Shown here one piece after another: positions 53,660 to 63,965 of a DNA stretch of 64,000 nt. Where the stretch lies: contig JADCFA010000013.1 in NCBI GenBank assembly GCA_020249775.1, positions 1 through 64,000 of the forward strand, read 5' to 3'. A program made the position numbers and the translations under genes. The stretch is from Roseomonas sp. (GTDB lineage Bacteria; Pseudomonadota; Alphaproteobacteria; Acetobacterales; Acetobacteraceae). Within the stretch, counting starts at the first letter, position 1, and every line of letters starts with the position of its first letter. The notes under the pieces were generated by a model. It did no database searches. It was not told where the DNA came from and saw nothing but the letters and a program-made list of their open reading frames with translations.

Positions 53660-54492
53660 CGAAGCGCCCCTGCCGGTTTTGGTGAGGCCCCCGCGGCATT
53701 GCCCGCTGAACGCCCAGCATCCACCGGTAGGGTCTGACCCGTGATCCAGCGTGCTGCGGGTGAGGCCAAAAAGCACGCGGCTTCCGCTACATCCCAGGCG
53801 CTGCCTTCGATTTTCAACATGCCAGATTGCGCACGCTGCTGGCGCAATTCTTCCGTCATGCCGCGTGATGCCACCATGGGCGTATAGACATAACCAGGCG
53901 CCACAGCATTGACGCGGATATTATCAGCCCCGTGATGTCCGGCCATGGCGCGTGTCATTTGCACAATCGCACCCTTGGTGGTGGCGTAGAGCAAACCGGG
54001 ATGCCCCGCGCGCAGCCCGGCAACCGATGAAAGGTTCACAATCGCGCCGCCGCCCGATTTGCGCATTTCCGGCACGGCATATTTCGCCATCAGCATCACG
54101 GATTTCACATTGACCTGCATGGCGTAATCCCAGGCATCCGGGTCCACGCCCTCCGCATTGCCAGGCGGGCCGCTGATACCGACATTATTGACCAGAATAT
54201 CCACGCGCCCCCAAAGCCGCATGGCTTCCGCGACCGCCGCCGCGCAATCATCGGCCTTTGAAACATCGGCTTCCGCCAGGGCGCAAATATCACCTTCAGC
54301 GGCGATCATCTGCGCGGTTTCTTCCAAGGCGGCGCGGTCCACATCCAACAGCAGTACCTTGGCACCGCGCGCGGCCATGAGCACGGCAATGGCGCGGCCA
54401 TTGCCGATAGTGGTGGCACCCGCCCCAGGATTGCGCGAACCAGCGCCAGTGACGATCGCGACCTTGCCGGTCAGGCGCGTATTGTCTTGCAT
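53656..54492 (-). CDS. Short-chain dehydrogenase/reductase with extended glycine motif
   Basis: A 278-residue SDR. The cofactor loop TGAGSRNPGAGATTIGNGRA is longer than the usual TGxxxGxG, a form seen in some SDR subgroups. NNVGISG replaces NNAG, and the catalytic residues appear as VNLSSVAG and LYATTKGAI. The C-terminal tail after VDAG is about 20 residues longer than usual. The gene follows acs by 36 bases on the same strand and may be co-transcribed. Substrate unknown. Confidence 0.85.
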   Translation of the reverse strand: MQDNTRLTGKVAIVTGAGSRNPGAGATTIGNGRAIAVLMAARGAKVLLLDVDRAALEETAQMIAAEGDICALAEADVSKADDCAAAVAEAMRLWGRVDILVNNVGISGPPGNAEGVDPDAWDYAMQVNVKSVMLMAKYAVPEMRKSGGGAIVNLSSVAGLRAGHPGLLYATTKGAIVQMTRAMAGHHGADNIRVNAVAPGYVYTPMVASRGMTEELRQQRAQSGMLKIEGSAWDVAEAACFLASPAARWITGQTLPVDAGRSAGNAAGASPKPAGALR

Positions 54493-54528
54493 TGGTAACC
54501 CTTCATGCCATTGGGCAAAGTGCTGGCG

Positions 54529-56460
54529 TTACCGCACCCTATTCGCTACCAGCTCATCCACCACAGCCGGATCAGCGAGGGTGCTGGTATCGCCCAACCC
54601 ATCCACCTCATTCGCTGCGATCTTGCGCAGGATTCGGCGCATGATTTTACCGGAACGGGTTTTCGGCAGGCCGGGCGCCCATTGAATGGCATCCGGTGTC
54701 GCGATGGGGCCGATTTCCTTGCGCACCCAGGCAACCAATTCCTTGCGCAGCACATCAGTGGGCTCAATGCCCGCCTTCAAGGTCACATAGGCGTAAATGC
54801 CCTGGCCCTTGATGTCATGCGGCATGCCAACCACCGCGGCTTCGGCAACAGCGGGGTTCGCGACCAACGCGCTTTCAATCTCAGCCGTGCCCATGCGGTG
54901 GCCGGCGACATTGATCACATCATCCACGCGCCCCGTGATCCAGTAATAGCCATCGGCATCACGCCGTGCGCCATCGCCGGTGAAATACATGCCCTTGAAG
55001 GTGGAAAAATAGGTCTGCACGAAGCGTTCATGATCGCCATAAACCGTGCGCATCTGGCCAGGCCAGCTATCCAGAATCACAAGGTTACCCTCGGTCGCGC
55101 CTTCCAAAAGCTTGCCCTCACCATCCACCAGCGCGGGCCGCACACCCGGCAGCGGCAGCGTGGCGGAACCTGGCTTTTGCGCGACCGCGCCCGGCAGCGG
55201 CGAGATCAAAATGCCGCCGGTTTCCGTCTGCCACCAGGTATCCACAATCGGGCAGCGGGTATCGCCCACCACGCGATAATACCAAAGCCAGGCTTCGGGA
55301 TTGATCGGTTCACCCACGCTGCCCAGGATGCGAATGCTTGAGCGATCATGCTTCTTCACCGGTGCCTCACCATCGCGCATCAAAGCGCGAATCGCGGTGG
55401 GTGCGGTGTAGAAGATATTCACCTTGTGCTTTGCCACCACCTGCCAGAAGCGCCCGGAATCTGGCCAGCTTGGCACGCCTTCAAACATCAAGGTGGTGGC
55501 ACCATTCGCGAGCGGTCCATAAACAATATAGGTATGCCCGGTCACCCAGCCGACATCAGCCGTGCACCAATAGATTTCGCCATCGCGGTAATCGAAGACT
55601 TTTTCATGCGTATAGGATGCCCAGACCATATAGCCGCCGGTCGTGTGCAAAACGCCCTTCGGCTTGCCTGTGCTGCCTGAGGTATAAAGGATGAAAAGCG
55701 GGTCTTCCGCGCCCATCGGCTCGGGCTCACATGTTTCGGGCTGGCCGGCGGTGATCGCATCCCACCAATGATCCCGGCCGGACATCATTTCCACAGTGCC
55801 GCCGGTATTGCGCGCCACAATGACGTTCTTGATCGAAGGGCAGGTCAGCAGCGCTTCATCCGCATTTACCTTGAGCGGCACGCGCCGCCCGCCGCGCCTT
55901 CCTTCATCGGCGGTGATCAGCATGACACATTCGGCATCCTGAATGCGTGATGCGAGGCTATCTGGTGAAAACCCGCCGAAGACAATGGAGTGAATGGCGC
56001 CAACCCGCGCGCAGGCCAGCATGGCGACCGCCGCTTCCACAATCATCGGCAGATAGATGCAAACACGATCGCCTTTTTTCACGCCAAGCTTGCGCATGGC
56101 ATTGGCCAATTTGCAGACGCGCGCATGTAATTCGCGGTAGGTCACCTTGGCATCCGCGGCCGGGTCATCGCCTTCCCACAGGATCGCCACCTGATCGCCG
56201 CGCGTGGCAAGATGCCGGTCAAGGCAGGAAACCGAGGCATTCAGCACCCCATCCTCGAACCATTTGATTGAGACATTGCCGTTGAAATCGGTATTCTTGA
56301 TTTTCGTGGGCGCCTTCATCCAGGCGATGCGGCCGGCTTCTGCGCGCCAGAAGGCATCCGGGTCTTTCGCCGCGGCGTCATACATGGTCGCACGCTGCGT
56401 TTCCGTCACACGCGCCTTGGCGACGATTTCGGGTTTCAGCGCGATCAATTCATCAGCCAT
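54529..56460 (-). CDS. acs: Acetyl-CoA synthetase (AMP-forming)
   Basis: A 643-residue acetate-CoA ligase of normal length. It has an N-terminal [11 protein letters not shown] cap, the P-loop motif [12 protein letters not shown], an acetate-pocket segment [10 protein letters not shown] and WFRTGD-like [10 protein letters not shown]. The regulatory/catalytic lysine is in [16 protein letters not shown] near residue 612, the site acetylated and released by CobB in other bacteria. GGGGAAGGA lies about eight bases before ATG. It converts acetate, ATP and CoA to acetyl-CoA in the cytoplasm. Confidence 0.95.
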   Translation of the reverse strand: MADELIALKPEIVAKARVTETQRATMYDAAAKDPDAFWRAEAGRIAWMKAPTKIKNTDFNGNVSIKWFEDGVLNASVSCLDRHLATRGDQVAILWEGDDPAADAKVTYRELHARVCKLANAMRKLGVKKGDRVCIYLPMIVEAAVAMLACARVGAIHSIVFGGFSPDSLASRIQDAECVMLITADEGRRGGRRVPLKVNADEALLTCPSIKNVIVARNTGGTVEMMSGRDHWWDAITAGQPETCEPEPMGAEDPLFILYTSGSTGKPKGVLHTTGGYMVWASYTHEKVFDYRDGEIYWCTADVGWVTGHTYIVYGPLANGATTLMFEGVPSWPDSGRFWQVVAKHKVNIFYTAPTAIRALMRDGEAPVKKHDRSSIRILGSVGEPINPEAWLWYYRVVGDTRCPIVDTWWQTETGGILISPLPGAVAQKPGSATLPLPGVRPALVDGEGKLLEGATEGNLVILDSWPGQMRTVYGDHERFVQTYFSTFKGMYFTGDGARRDADGYYWITGRVDDVINVAGHRMGTAEIESALVANPAVAEAAVVGMPHDIKGQGIYAYVTLKAGIEPTDVLRKELVAWVRKEIGPIATPDAIQWAPGLPKTRSGKIMRRILRKIAANEVDGLGDTSTLADPAVVDELVANRVR

Positions 56461-56567
56461 GCCTGGGTCCTTCCCCTTAATTGAGCCTTTCTATCGGGGG
56501 GAATGTGCGTCCGGGATTTGCGAAACGTCAATCTTTGCGGTGGGCTGAGGCCGCCCCAAACAACAAA

Positions 56568-56590
56568 GCCCGCCCCCTTTAGGGGCGGGC
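56568..56590 (-). terminator. Rho-independent terminator of the small secreted protein gene
   Basis: Inverted repeat GCCCGCCCC (56568-56576), loop CTTTA, GGGGCGGGC (56582-56590). On the minus strand the stem is followed by TTTGTTG. It lies about 55 bases past the stop of the gene ending at 56644. Confidence 0.65.
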
Positions 56591-56601
56591 CTCGCGCTTG
56601 G

Positions 56602-56634
56602 CCGGCGGGCAGGGCGTAACCGCCCGCCGGTTTT
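56602..56634 (+). terminator. Second hairpin with T tail, possible bidirectional terminator
   Basis: CCGGCGGGC (56602-56610), an 11-base loop, GCCCGCCGG (56622-56630), then TTTT on the plus strand. It immediately follows the stop codon of the minus-strand gene and, together with the adjacent hairpin, makes a double stem. No plus-strand gene ends here, so its role in that direction is unclear. Confidence 0.5.
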
Positions 56635-56643
56635 GCTGTCAGC

Positions 56644-56883
56644 TCAGCGGGTTGCGCCGGCCGAGGGGGCCGCCGGCGTCACCGTGCGGGCCTGGCCATT
56701 CCCCTGATGGCCGCGCACCTGGCCCGAGGTGGCTTCACCGGGCTTGGCCCCTGCCGGCGCCTGGGCGGCGGGGCGGCTGCCCTGGGCGGGGGCGGTGCTT
56801 GCCGTCCCCTGGGCGAGCGCCGCGCCTGTCAGCGCGAAAGCAAGGCCGGTAGCGAGAAGAGAGGTCTTGGTCATGTAGCGCAT
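56644..56883 (-). CDS. Small exported Ala/Pro/Gly-rich protein, unknown function
   Basis: A 79-residue protein with a signal peptide (TSLLATGLAFALTGAALAQ) and a short mature tail rich in Ala, Pro, Gly, Gln and Thr with no domain. AGGAGG lies five bases before the ATG at 56883. It is a single-gene unit with a strong terminator. The composition suggests a disordered periplasmic peptide. Confidence 0.65.
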   Translation of the reverse strand: MRYMTKTSLLATGLAFALTGAALAQGTASTAPAQGSRPAAQAPAGAKPGEATSGQVRGHQGNGQARTVTPAAPSAGATR

Positions 56884-57082
56884 CTTGTCCTCCTATGGTT
56901 GAACTGTGCGCAGGGAGATATGACCCCATCGGCAAGGCGGCTCTGCGTCTTTCGCAAGGTATTTTCAGGACTTTTGCGGCGGCGCCATGGCGGGCATGGC
57001 GGGATTGCGGCGGAACACACAGTTTAACCTGAAATGTTTACCAAAAACACACGCGTCGAATACTAATATTATTGGGATTTAT

Positions 57083-57964
57083 ATGACCAAGGCCATGACG
57101 CTTCGAATAATCCTGAACCCTGCCGCCTTCCTGCTGGTGCTCGCAGTATTATGCGGTCAGGTCAGAGATGCCCAGGCTCAGTCGCCCCCTTCGTCCCCGC
57201 AGGCGCGTAACGCGAGCATGCCTACGGGGATCGGCTTCCCCGTGCGGTTGGGGGACAGTTTCCGCGACTGTTCTGACTGCCCGGAATTGGTGGTGATCCC
57301 GCCCGGCCGATTCCTGATGGGCAGCCCCGCGACCGAAAAGGGGCGCTACTCCAATGAAGGCCCCCAACGGGATGTCGTGCTCCGCGCGCCCCTAGCGGTA
57401 GGCAAGTTTGAAGTAACCTTCGCCGAATGGGATGCCTGCGTGGCAGCCGGCGGCTGCAGTCATCGCCCCAATGACCGGGGCTGGGGCAGGGGGTTCCAGC
57501 CGGTGATTGACGTGAGCTGGGAAGACACGCAGCAATACATTCTCTGGCTCAAACAGCGTACCGGTAAGCAATATAGACTGCTGACGGAAGCGGAATGGGA
57601 ATATGCGGCCAGGGCAGGCACTACGAGCGCCTTTGTGACTGGCCATGCAATCAGCGAAGCGCATGCCAATCATAATTATCTGGCCAATCGGCCGCGCCCC
57701 ACCGGCAGTTATGCGCCAAATCGCTTCGGGCTCCACGATATGCATGGCAATGTCTGGGAATGGGTGCAGGATTGCCTTGAACGCAATTACGTAAATGCGC
57801 CCGGCGATGCCTCTGAACCGGTGGTCACGCAGGGCTGCGCATGGCGCGCGACGCGGGGCGGATCCTGGAGCAATGCCAGTTCATTTCTACGTTCGGCTAT
57901 GCGCTACGGAATTCCTGCCACGAACCGACGAGACGATACCGGCTTCCGTGTTGCTCGCTGGTGA
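57083..57964 (+). CDS. Exported formylglycine-generating-enzyme-like (SUMF1/FGE fold) protein
   Basis: A 293-residue protein with a signal peptide (residues about 1-30) and the FGE-sulfatase fold. Marks are VVIPPGRFLMGSPATEKGR, FEVTFAEWDACVAAGGC, YRLLTEAEWEYAARAG, LHDMHGNVWEWVQD and a C-terminal TRGGSWSNAS...DDTGFRVAR. Several Cys are present, but the paired active-site Cys of true FGE are not evident, so it may be a binding or other modifying protein. No sulfatase gene is nearby. The chosen ATG 57083 has only a weak GGGA upstream. Bases just before the gene (57040-57080) are unusually AT-rich. Confidence 0.8.
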   Translation: MTKAMTLRIILNPAAFLLVLAVLCGQVRDAQAQSPPSSPQARNASMPTGIGFPVRLGDSFRDCSDCPELVVIPPGRFLMGSPATEKGRYSNEGPQRDVVLRAPLAVGKFEVTFAEWDACVAAGGCSHRPNDRGWGRGFQPVIDVSWEDTQQYILWLKQRTGKQYRLLTEAEWEYAARAGTTSAFVTGHAISEAHANHNYLANRPRPTGSYAPNRFGLHDMHGNVWEWVQDCLERNYVNAPGDASEPVVTQGCAWRATRGGSWSNASSFLRSAMRYGIPATNRRDDTGFRVARW

Positions 57965-58439
57965 ATTCCGGTAGGGAAGATTTGGCGAATCACACCAAGA
58001 ATGTGTTTTGAAAAGCAGCCCCTACCTTCTTTGCGTCGTCATCTTCGTTGAAGATGCGCTGATGCTCAAGGATTTTCGAGCCACGTGGAGTGACTTTGGC
58101 GGCTCGGGAAATGCGACAAAACGGTGGTCTAGGGCGTGCCCGGTTCAGGTTGGTTCAGCGCGCAGTCACTAGACAACCACCTGGTCGCATGTCCCGCTTC
58201 GCCAAGTCATTCCACGTGGCTCGGAGATGGCCTCGCTTAGGGTCAGTCGTACCGCCAGCTTTGTCTAAACATCGCAACGCTATCAGCCCCGCTTCTGTCC
58301 TTTGAGAGTGGATCGCTTTCCCTTGGCTGGCACGCAGGCAAGCCTACTGTTCACGCCACAGGCAATATCTGTTGTCGGCCGCCATCGGTCAAAATCCGAC
58401 CAGCTTGAGGCAAGGGTGATTGCCCACTAGGGTGCGCTC
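57965..58439. other. Non-coding stretch with hairpins
   Basis: A 475-base gap without a credible gene. It holds a small perfect hairpin at 58040-58056 (CATCTTC, GTT, GAAGATG), the large palindrome listed separately (58077-58223), and a weak GGCAA/TTGCC stem near 58412-58428. Base composition is less GC-rich than in the genes. Confidence 0.5.
58077..58223. repeat. 147-base imperfect palindrome
   Basis: Two arms of about 55 bases (58077-58132 and 58169-58223) are near-perfect reverse complements around a 36-base loop. The outermost 13 bases match exactly (CGAGCCACGTGGA with TCCACGTGGCTCG). Further in, TGACTT, GGCG, ATGCGAC and CTAG also pair, with a few mismatches and small gaps. No ORF spans it convincingly. 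It could be a MITE-like element, a recombination site, or the gene of a highly structured RNA. Confidence 0.75.
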
Positions 58440-59519
58440 GTGACCCAACCCTCAACGAACCGAACCCCTCTGCTGTTCATCCTGGCACCCTTGGCAGGAA
58501 TCGCGGCCTGGCTTGGCATTGGCAAGGTAGAGCTCGAGCTGCTGGCCCTGCTCACGCTGGTGGCTCTGCTCTGCAATGTGGTGGCGGCGGTGCATCACGC
58601 CGAAATCGTCGCGCTGCGCGTCGGCGAACCCTTTGGCGGCTTGATATTGGCGCTTTCCGTCACGGTGATCGAAGCCGGTCTGATTATTTCCCTGATGTTG
58701 AGCGGTGATGAGAACCCGAATCTGATGCGCGATACTTTGCTCGCCACCGTCATGCTCGTACTGCATGGGATTGCCGGGCTGGCGATCCTGGTGGGCGGTA
58801 TTGTGCATCGGGAAAACCAATTCCGAGTCGCAGGCGCCAATGCGCTACTGGCGGTATTGATGCCAATGGCGGTGCTGGTGCTGATCGTGCCCAATCATGT
58901 GGTCTCGGCGCCCGGCCCCTATTACAGCGCGGCGCAATTGGCCTTTGTTTCGCTTGTTTGCCTTGGGCTTTATGGCGCCTTCCTGTTTGTGCAGACCAAT
59001 CGCCACCGGGAATATTTCCTGCCGGAAGACAGCGCGGTTGGTGAAGGCCATACCCGGCCAAGCGGGCGCTTGGCGCTGCTATCCTTCGCCTTGCTGTGTC
59101 TGTGCCTGCTTTCGGTGGTGATGCTTGCCAAATGTCTGGCGCCGGCGCTGGAAGATGCGGTGGTGGCGGCCGGTGCGCCGGCGGCGATTGTCGGCGTGAT
59201 TGTGGCGGCGATTGTGCTGATGCCCGAATCGGGCGCGGCGCTGCGGGCCGCGGCGCATAACCGGATGCAATCGGCCATCAATCTGGCGCTTGGCAGTGGC
59301 GTTGCCTCGATTGGCCTGACTGTTCCAACCGTTGCAGCCGTGACGGCGTGGCATGGCCAACCCCTTGCCCTTGGCATTTCGCCGGGGCATTCCGTTTTAT
59401 TGGCCCTTGGCTTTGCTGTCGCCATGCTGACCTATGGCACGGGGCGAACCAATATTCTTTCCGGCATTGTACATCTGATCCTGGCAGCAACCTTCGTTTT
59501 CACGATTTTCGCGCCGTGA
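58440..59519 (+). CDS. chaA: Calcium/proton antiporter (ChaA/CaCA family)
   Basis: A 359-residue membrane protein with about 11 hydrophobic helices in two similar halves. The alpha repeats of cation/proton exchangers are visible: GEPFGGLILALSVTVIEAGLI (in part) in the first half, and VLMPESGAALRAAAHNRMQSAIN followed by GSGVASIGLTVP in the second. The glutamates in VTVIEAG and MPESGAA are the expected ion-binding residues. The start codon is GTG. It exports Ca2+ (possibly Na+/K+) in exchange for protons. Confidence 0.88.
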   Translation: MTQPSTNRTPLLFILAPLAGIAAWLGIGKVELELLALLTLVALLCNVVAAVHHAEIVALRVGEPFGGLILALSVTVIEAGLIISLMLSGDENPNLMRDTLLATVMLVLHGIAGLAILVGGIVHRENQFRVAGANALLAVLMPMAVLVLIVPNHVVSAPGPYYSAAQLAFVSLVCLGLYGAFLFVQTNRHREYFLPEDSAVGEGHTRPSGRLALLSFALLCLCLLSVVMLAKCLAPALEDAVVAAGAPAAIVGVIVAAIVLMPESGAALRAAAHNRMQSAINLALGSGVASIGLTVPTVAAVTAWHGQPLALGISPGHSVLLALGFAVAMLTYGTGRTNILSGIVHLILAATFVFTIFAP

Positions 59520-59624
59520 AGCGGCTACGCAGCCTACCCCGTCCCCAGCCCGCCGGTTGCCTGAGGCCGCCTCGCGCCCTATAGCGCCCAGGGTCCAGTC
59601 ACAGCCATCAAGGTTCCCCCACAC

Positions 59625-61664
59625 GTGGCCACCATCGCCGCCCCCGACGCGCCAAACCCCGCGCTCGCCGCCCAGGCGGCCATTCTTGCACGCCCCCTCG
59701 ATGATCCTCGCCGCATGGCCAATGCCATCCGGGCCTTGGCGATTGACGCGGTGGAACAAGCCAAATCCGGCCATCCCGGCATGCCCATGGGCATGGCCGA
59801 TGTGGCGACTACGCTCTTTACCGGTTTCCTGAAATACGACGCCGCCGACCCGCGCTGGCCGGATCGGGACCGCTTTGTGCTGTCTGCCGGCCATGGGTCC
59901 ATGCTGCTTTACGCCCTGCTCCATCTGACGGGGCATGAGGGCATGGGGGCGCATGAGCTTCGCCGCTTCCGCCAGCTCCATTCGCCGGCCGCCGGCCACC
60001 CCGAATTTGGCGAGCATCCGGGGATTGAGACGACCACCGGCCCGCTCGGTCAGGGGATTTCGACCGCCGTTGGCATGGCCATGGCGGAACGCATGATGGC
60101 GGCGCGATTTGGTGCCTCCTTGGTGGATCACCGCACCTGGGTCATCGCATCAGATGGTGATTTGCAGGAAGGGGTGGCGCATGAAGCCGCTGCCCTGGCC
60201 GGACATTACGGGCTGGCCAAGCTGACGGTGCTTTGGGATGACAATCACATTTCGATTGATGGCGACACGGCGCTGTCATTCTCGGAAGATGTGCTGAAGC
60301 GCTTCCAGGCCTATGGCTGGGCCGTCAGGCGCGTGGATGGGCATGATGCGGGCGAATTGGCCGCCGCAATGTCCTGGGCCATGCGCAACCGCAAGCCGAC
60401 CCTGATCGCCTGTCGGACCATTATTGGCCTTGGTGCGCCGACCAAGGCGGGCACGGCGGGCAGCCATGGCTCGCCTTTGGGCGCCGCTGAAGCCGCCGCC
60501 GCGAAGCAGGCTTTGGGCTGGACAGCCGCGCCCTTTGAAGTGCCGGCGGATATCAAGGCGCTGTGGGAGGCTGCCGGGCGGCGCGGCGCGGGCGCGCGGC
60601 GTTCCTGGCTGAAGCGCATCGCGAAACACCCGCAGCGCGCCGAATTTGAACGCGCCATGGCCGGGCGCCTGCCGGAAGCCTGGAATGAGGCGCTGTCGGC
60701 ACTCCGCGTCCAAATCGCCGCTGACAAACCGAAGCTCGCAACCCGCGTGTCCAGCCAGAAGGCGCTGGAAGCGCTGGTGCCATCCGTGCCGGAAATGGTC
60801 GGCGGTTCGGCGGATTTGACCGGTTCCAACAATACCAATGTGAAGGGCGTGCCGGCGATTGCGCCGGGTAATTTCAGCGGCCGTTTCGTGCATTGGGGTG
60901 TGCGGGAACATGGCATGGCGGCGGCCATGAATGGCATGGCGCTGCATGGTGGGATCATTCCCTATAGCGGCACCTTCCTGGTCTTCAGCGATTATCTGCG
61001 CCCTGCCGTGCGCTTGGCCGCGCTGATGCGCCAGCGCGTCATTCATGTGCTGACGCATGATTCAATCGGCCTTGGCGAAGATGGGCCGACGCACCAGCCG
61101 GTAGAGCATATCGCTTCCTTCCGCGCCATGCCGAATGTGCATGTGTTCCGCCCGGCGGATGCGATGGAAACCGCCGAATGTTGGGAATTGGCTTTGCGCC
61201 GCGCCGATGGGCCATCCTTGCTCGCTTTGTCGCGCCAGAACCTGCCGACGCTGCGCACCGATGCGGCGGAAAATCGCTCGGCCCGCGGTGGCTATGTGCT
61301 GGCGGAAGCCGATGGCGCGCGGCAGGCGACGCTGATTGCGACCGGCAGCGAAGTATCACTGGCGATGACCGCGCGGGATAGCCTGCAAGCGGCGGGCATC
61401 CCGACCGCTGTGGTATCCTTGCCGTGCTGGGAATTGTTTGCCGCGCAGGATGACGCCTATCGCGCCAGCGTGCTGGGCAGCGCGCCGCGTTTTGGCATTG
61501 AAGCCGCGGTTGGCTTTGGCTGGGAACGCTGGCTGGGCGCGGATGGGGTTTTCATTGGCATGGCGGGCTTCGGTGCCTCGGCGCCCGCCGATGATCTCTT
61601 CAGGCATTTCGGCATTACGCCGGAAGCGGTGATGGAAGCCGTGCGCAAGCGGCTTGGCGATTGA
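59625..61664 (+). CDS. tkt: Transketolase
   Basis: A 679-residue ThDP enzyme that moves two-carbon units between sugar phosphates in the pentose-phosphate and Calvin cycles. Marks are [13 protein letters not shown], the ThDP motif [14 protein letters not shown] ending in WDDNHIS, and the C-terminal pyrimidine-binding part with [16 protein letters not shown]. The GTG at 59625 gives about 29 residues before the conserved [14 protein letters not shown]; a shorter ATG start (about 59715) is possible. It is followed 29 bases later by gap and then pgk. Confidence 0.95.
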   Translation: MATIAAPDAPNPALAAQAAILARPLDDPRRMANAIRALAIDAVEQAKSGHPGMPMGMADVATTLFTGFLKYDAADPRWPDRDRFVLSAGHGSMLLYALLHLTGHEGMGAHELRRFRQLHSPAAGHPEFGEHPGIETTTGPLGQGISTAVGMAMAERMMAARFGASLVDHRTWVIASDGDLQEGVAHEAAALAGHYGLAKLTVLWDDNHISIDGDTALSFSEDVLKRFQAYGWAVRRVDGHDAGELAAAMSWAMRNRKPTLIACRTIIGLGAPTKAGTAGSHGSPLGAAEAAAAKQALGWTAAPFEVPADIKALWEAAGRRGAGARRSWLKRIAKHPQRAEFERAMAGRLPEAWNEALSALRVQIAADKPKLATRVSSQKALEALVPSVPEMVGGSADLTGSNNTNVKGVPAIAPGNFSGRFVHWGVREHGMAAAMNGMALHGGIIPYSGTFLVFSDYLRPAVRLAALMRQRVIHVLTHDSIGLGEDGPTHQPVEHIASFRAMPNVHVFRPADAMETAECWELALRRADGPSLLALSRQNLPTLRTDAAENRSARGGYVLAEADGARQATLIATGSEVSLAMTARDSLQAAGIPTAVVSLPCWELFAAQDDAYRASVLGSAPRFGIEAAVGFGWERWLGADGVFIGMAGFGASAPADDLFRHFGITPEAVMEAVRKRLGD

Positions 61665-61693
61665 GTTCAGGTTTTTCGGGGAAGGAAAATATC

Positions 61694-62710
61694 ATGGCCG
61701 TGAAGGTTGCCATCAATGGGTTTGGGCGCATCGGGCGCCTGGTGCTGCGCGCGATGATTGAAAGCAATCGCCGCGATGTGGAATGCGTCGCGATCAATGA
61801 TCTTGGCAGCGTTGAAGCCAATGCGCATCTGTTCCGTTATGACAGTGTGCATGGCCGCTTCCCCGGTGAGGTTGCGGTGGATGGCAACAAGATCATCATC
61901 ACCGCCAATGGCCGCATTTATGCGCCGATTATTGTCAGCGCCGAACGTGACCCGACCAAGGTGCCCTTCCAGGGTGTTGATGTCGCCATGGAATGCACCG
62001 GGATTTTCACCAGCAAGGAAAAGGCTTCCGCGCTGATCACGGCAGGTGCCCGCAAGGTGGTGATCTCCGCCCCTGGCGACAATGCGGATGCGACCATTGT
62101 CTATGGTGTCAATCACAAGACGCTGACGAAAGACATGACGGTGATTTCCAACGCGTCCTGCACGACCAATTGCCTCGCACCCGTGGCCAAGGTGCTGCAT
62201 GAGAATTTCGGCATTCTGCGCGGCTATATGGTGACGATCCATGCCTATACGGGTGATCAGAACACCGTTGATACGCTGCACAAGGATCTGCACCGCGCCC
62301 GCGCCGCGGCGGTTTCCGCGATCCCGACCTCGACCGGCGCGGCCAAGGCAGTGGGCCTGGTGATGCCGGAATTGAAGGGCAAGCTGGATGGCACGGCCAT
62401 TCGTATCCCAACGCCCAATGTCTCGCTCGTGTCGCTGGATTTCGTCCCCGCCAAGGAAGGTGTGACGAAGGAGGCTGTGAATGCGGCGATGAAGGCAGCG
62501 GCTGAAGGGGAACTCAAGGGCATCCTCGGCTACAATACCGAACCGCTGGTCAGCATTGATTTCAACCACAACCCGGCGTCTTCCACCTTTGATGCGACGC
62601 AGACGCAAGTGGTGGATGGCGGGCTGGTGCGCGTCCTGTCCTGGTATGACAATGAATGGGGTTTTTCGAACCGCATGAGCGATACCGCCGCGCTGTTCGG
62701 TTCCCTTTGA
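61694..62710 (+). CDS. gap: Glyceraldehyde-3-phosphate dehydrogenase, type I
   Basis: A 338-residue GAPDH that oxidatively phosphorylates glyceraldehyde-3-phosphate. The cofactor fold is [14 protein letters not shown], with AINDLGS at the end of beta-2 (an Asp that favours NAD+). The catalytic Cys is in [12 protein letters not shown] (about residue 154), with His in TIHAYTGDQ. The start at 61694 (MAVKVAING) follows GGAAGGA; an upstream ATG-less extension was ignored. The gene lies between tkt and pgk. Confidence 0.97.
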   Translation: MAVKVAINGFGRIGRLVLRAMIESNRRDVECVAINDLGSVEANAHLFRYDSVHGRFPGEVAVDGNKIIITANGRIYAPIIVSAERDPTKVPFQGVDVAMECTGIFTSKEKASALITAGARKVVISAPGDNADATIVYGVNHKTLTKDMTVISNASCTTNCLAPVAKVLHENFGILRGYMVTIHAYTGDQNTVDTLHKDLHRARAAAVSAIPTSTGAAKAVGLVMPELKGKLDGTAIRIPTPNVSLVSLDFVPAKEGVTKEAVNAAMKAAAEGELKGILGYNTEPLVSIDFNHNPASSTFDATQTQVVDGGLVRVLSWYDNEWGFSNRMSDTAALFGSL

Positions 62711-62721
62711 TTTAGCTTTGC

Positions 62722-62747
62722 GGGGCAGCGCGGAGAAGTGCTGCCCC
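62722..62747 (+). other. Intercistronic hairpin between gap and pgk
   Basis: Perfect 8-base inverted repeat GGGGCAGC (62722-62729) and GCTGCCCC (62740-62747) in the 56-base gap. There is no T tail, so it is not a simple terminator. It may stabilise the gap mRNA end or set relative expression of the two genes. Confidence 0.55.
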
Positions 62748-62766
62748 ACCTGCCCGAGGTTCCATC

Positions 62767-63954
62767 ATGGCTTTCAAGACGATTGATGCGCTGCCTGCCA
62801 AGGGTCAGCGCGTATTGCTGCGTGCCGATTTGAATGTGCCGGTCAAGGATGGCCGCATCACGGATCGCACGCGCATCGAAAGGCTTTGCCCGACCATCGC
62901 CGAATTGGCGCATAAGGGGGCGCGCGTTGTGGTGCTGAGCCATTTTGATCGGCCCAAGGGCAAGCGCGTGCCGGAAATGTCCCTGAAGCCGATGCAGGAA
63001 GCGCTGGCCGCCGCGCTACATCGCCCGGTTGCCTGGTGCGATGATTGCGTGGGGGATGCCGCGGAAGCGGCGGTCGCGGCTTTGCCCGAAGGTGGCGTTC
63101 TCCTTCTGGAAAACACGCGCTTTCATGCCGGTGAGGAAAAGAATGACCCGGCCATGGCGGCGGCCCTTGCCAAGCTTGGCGATGCCTTTGTGAATGACGC
63201 GTTTTCGGCAGCACACCGCGCCCATGCCAGCACGGAAGGTGTCGCGCGCCTGCTGCCCGCCTATGCCGGGCGGCTGATGGAAGCGGAATTGAAGGCGCTG
63301 GATGCGGCGCTCGGCAATCCCGCGCGGCCGGTGGTGGCGATTGTGGGGGGTGCCAAGGTTTCGACCAAGCTTGAATTGCTCGGCAATCTTTGCAGCAAGG
63401 TGGATGTGCTGGTGATTGGCGGTGCCATGGCCAATACCTTCCTCGCCGCGCAAGGCCATGGCATGGGCAAATCCCTGCAAGAAGCCGAAATGCACGAAAC
63501 GGCGCGCCAGATTCTGGAGCAGGCCAAGGCCGCGAATTGCGAAATCCTGCTCCCGGTTGACCTGGTGGTGGCTGAGGAATTCCGCCCCAATCCGCCTACC
63601 CGCACCGTCGGCGTGGATGATGTGCCTGAAAATATGATGGCGCTGGATGTTGGGCCGGAAACCGAGGCCATGTTGGAAGCGCGGCTGCGCACCGCTTCCA
63701 CCCTGGTCTGGAACGGTCCGCTCGGCGCGTTTGAAACCACGCCCTTTGATGCGGCGACGGTTGCGGCAGCGCAAACCGTTGCGGCGCTCACGCAATCCGG
63801 CGCGCTGAAATCCATCGCGGGTGGCGGCGATACGGTGGCAGCACTCCGCCATGCCGGCGTGTTGGAGCGGATGAGCTATGTCTCGACCGCCGGCGGCGCC
63901 TTCCTGGAATGGCTGGAAGGCAAGGAATTGCCGGGGGTTGCCGCGCTGGGTTGA
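62767..63954 (+). CDS. pgk: Phosphoglycerate kinase
   Basis: A 395-residue phosphoglycerate kinase, which transfers phosphate between 1,3-bisphosphoglycerate and ADP. Marks are [15 protein letters not shown] at the N-terminus, [24 protein letters not shown], the hinge [13 protein letters not shown] and the C-terminal nucleotide site [11 protein letters not shown]. Length is normal. It completes a tkt-gap-pgk block; fructose-bisphosphate aldolase often follows in relatives but would lie outside the window. Confidence 0.97.
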   Translation: MAFKTIDALPAKGQRVLLRADLNVPVKDGRITDRTRIERLCPTIAELAHKGARVVVLSHFDRPKGKRVPEMSLKPMQEALAAALHRPVAWCDDCVGDAAEAAVAALPEGGVLLLENTRFHAGEEKNDPAMAAALAKLGDAFVNDAFSAAHRAHASTEGVARLLPAYAGRLMEAELKALDAALGNPARPVVAIVGGAKVSTKLELLGNLCSKVDVLVIGGAMANTFLAAQGHGMGKSLQEAEMHETARQILEQAKAANCEILLPVDLVVAEEFRPNPPTRTVGVDDVPENMMALDVGPETEAMLEARLRTASTLVWNGPLGAFETTPFDAATVAAAQTVAALTQSGALKSIAGGGDTVAALRHAGVLERMSYVSTAGGAFLEWLEGKELPGVAALG

Positions 63955-63965
63955 ATACAACGTAA

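Noticed and set aside
58133-58168. GGTTCAGGTTGG in the palindrome loop, resembling a tRNA T-arm
   Set aside because: No cloverleaf, acceptor stem or anticodon arm can be built around it.
58090-58305. 71-codon plus-strand frame across the large palindrome
   Set aside because: No ribosome site, no conserved character, and the sequence is explained by the inverted repeat.
61667-62749. 360-codon minus-strand frame
   Set aside because: Antisense of gap, whose motifs are unmistakable.
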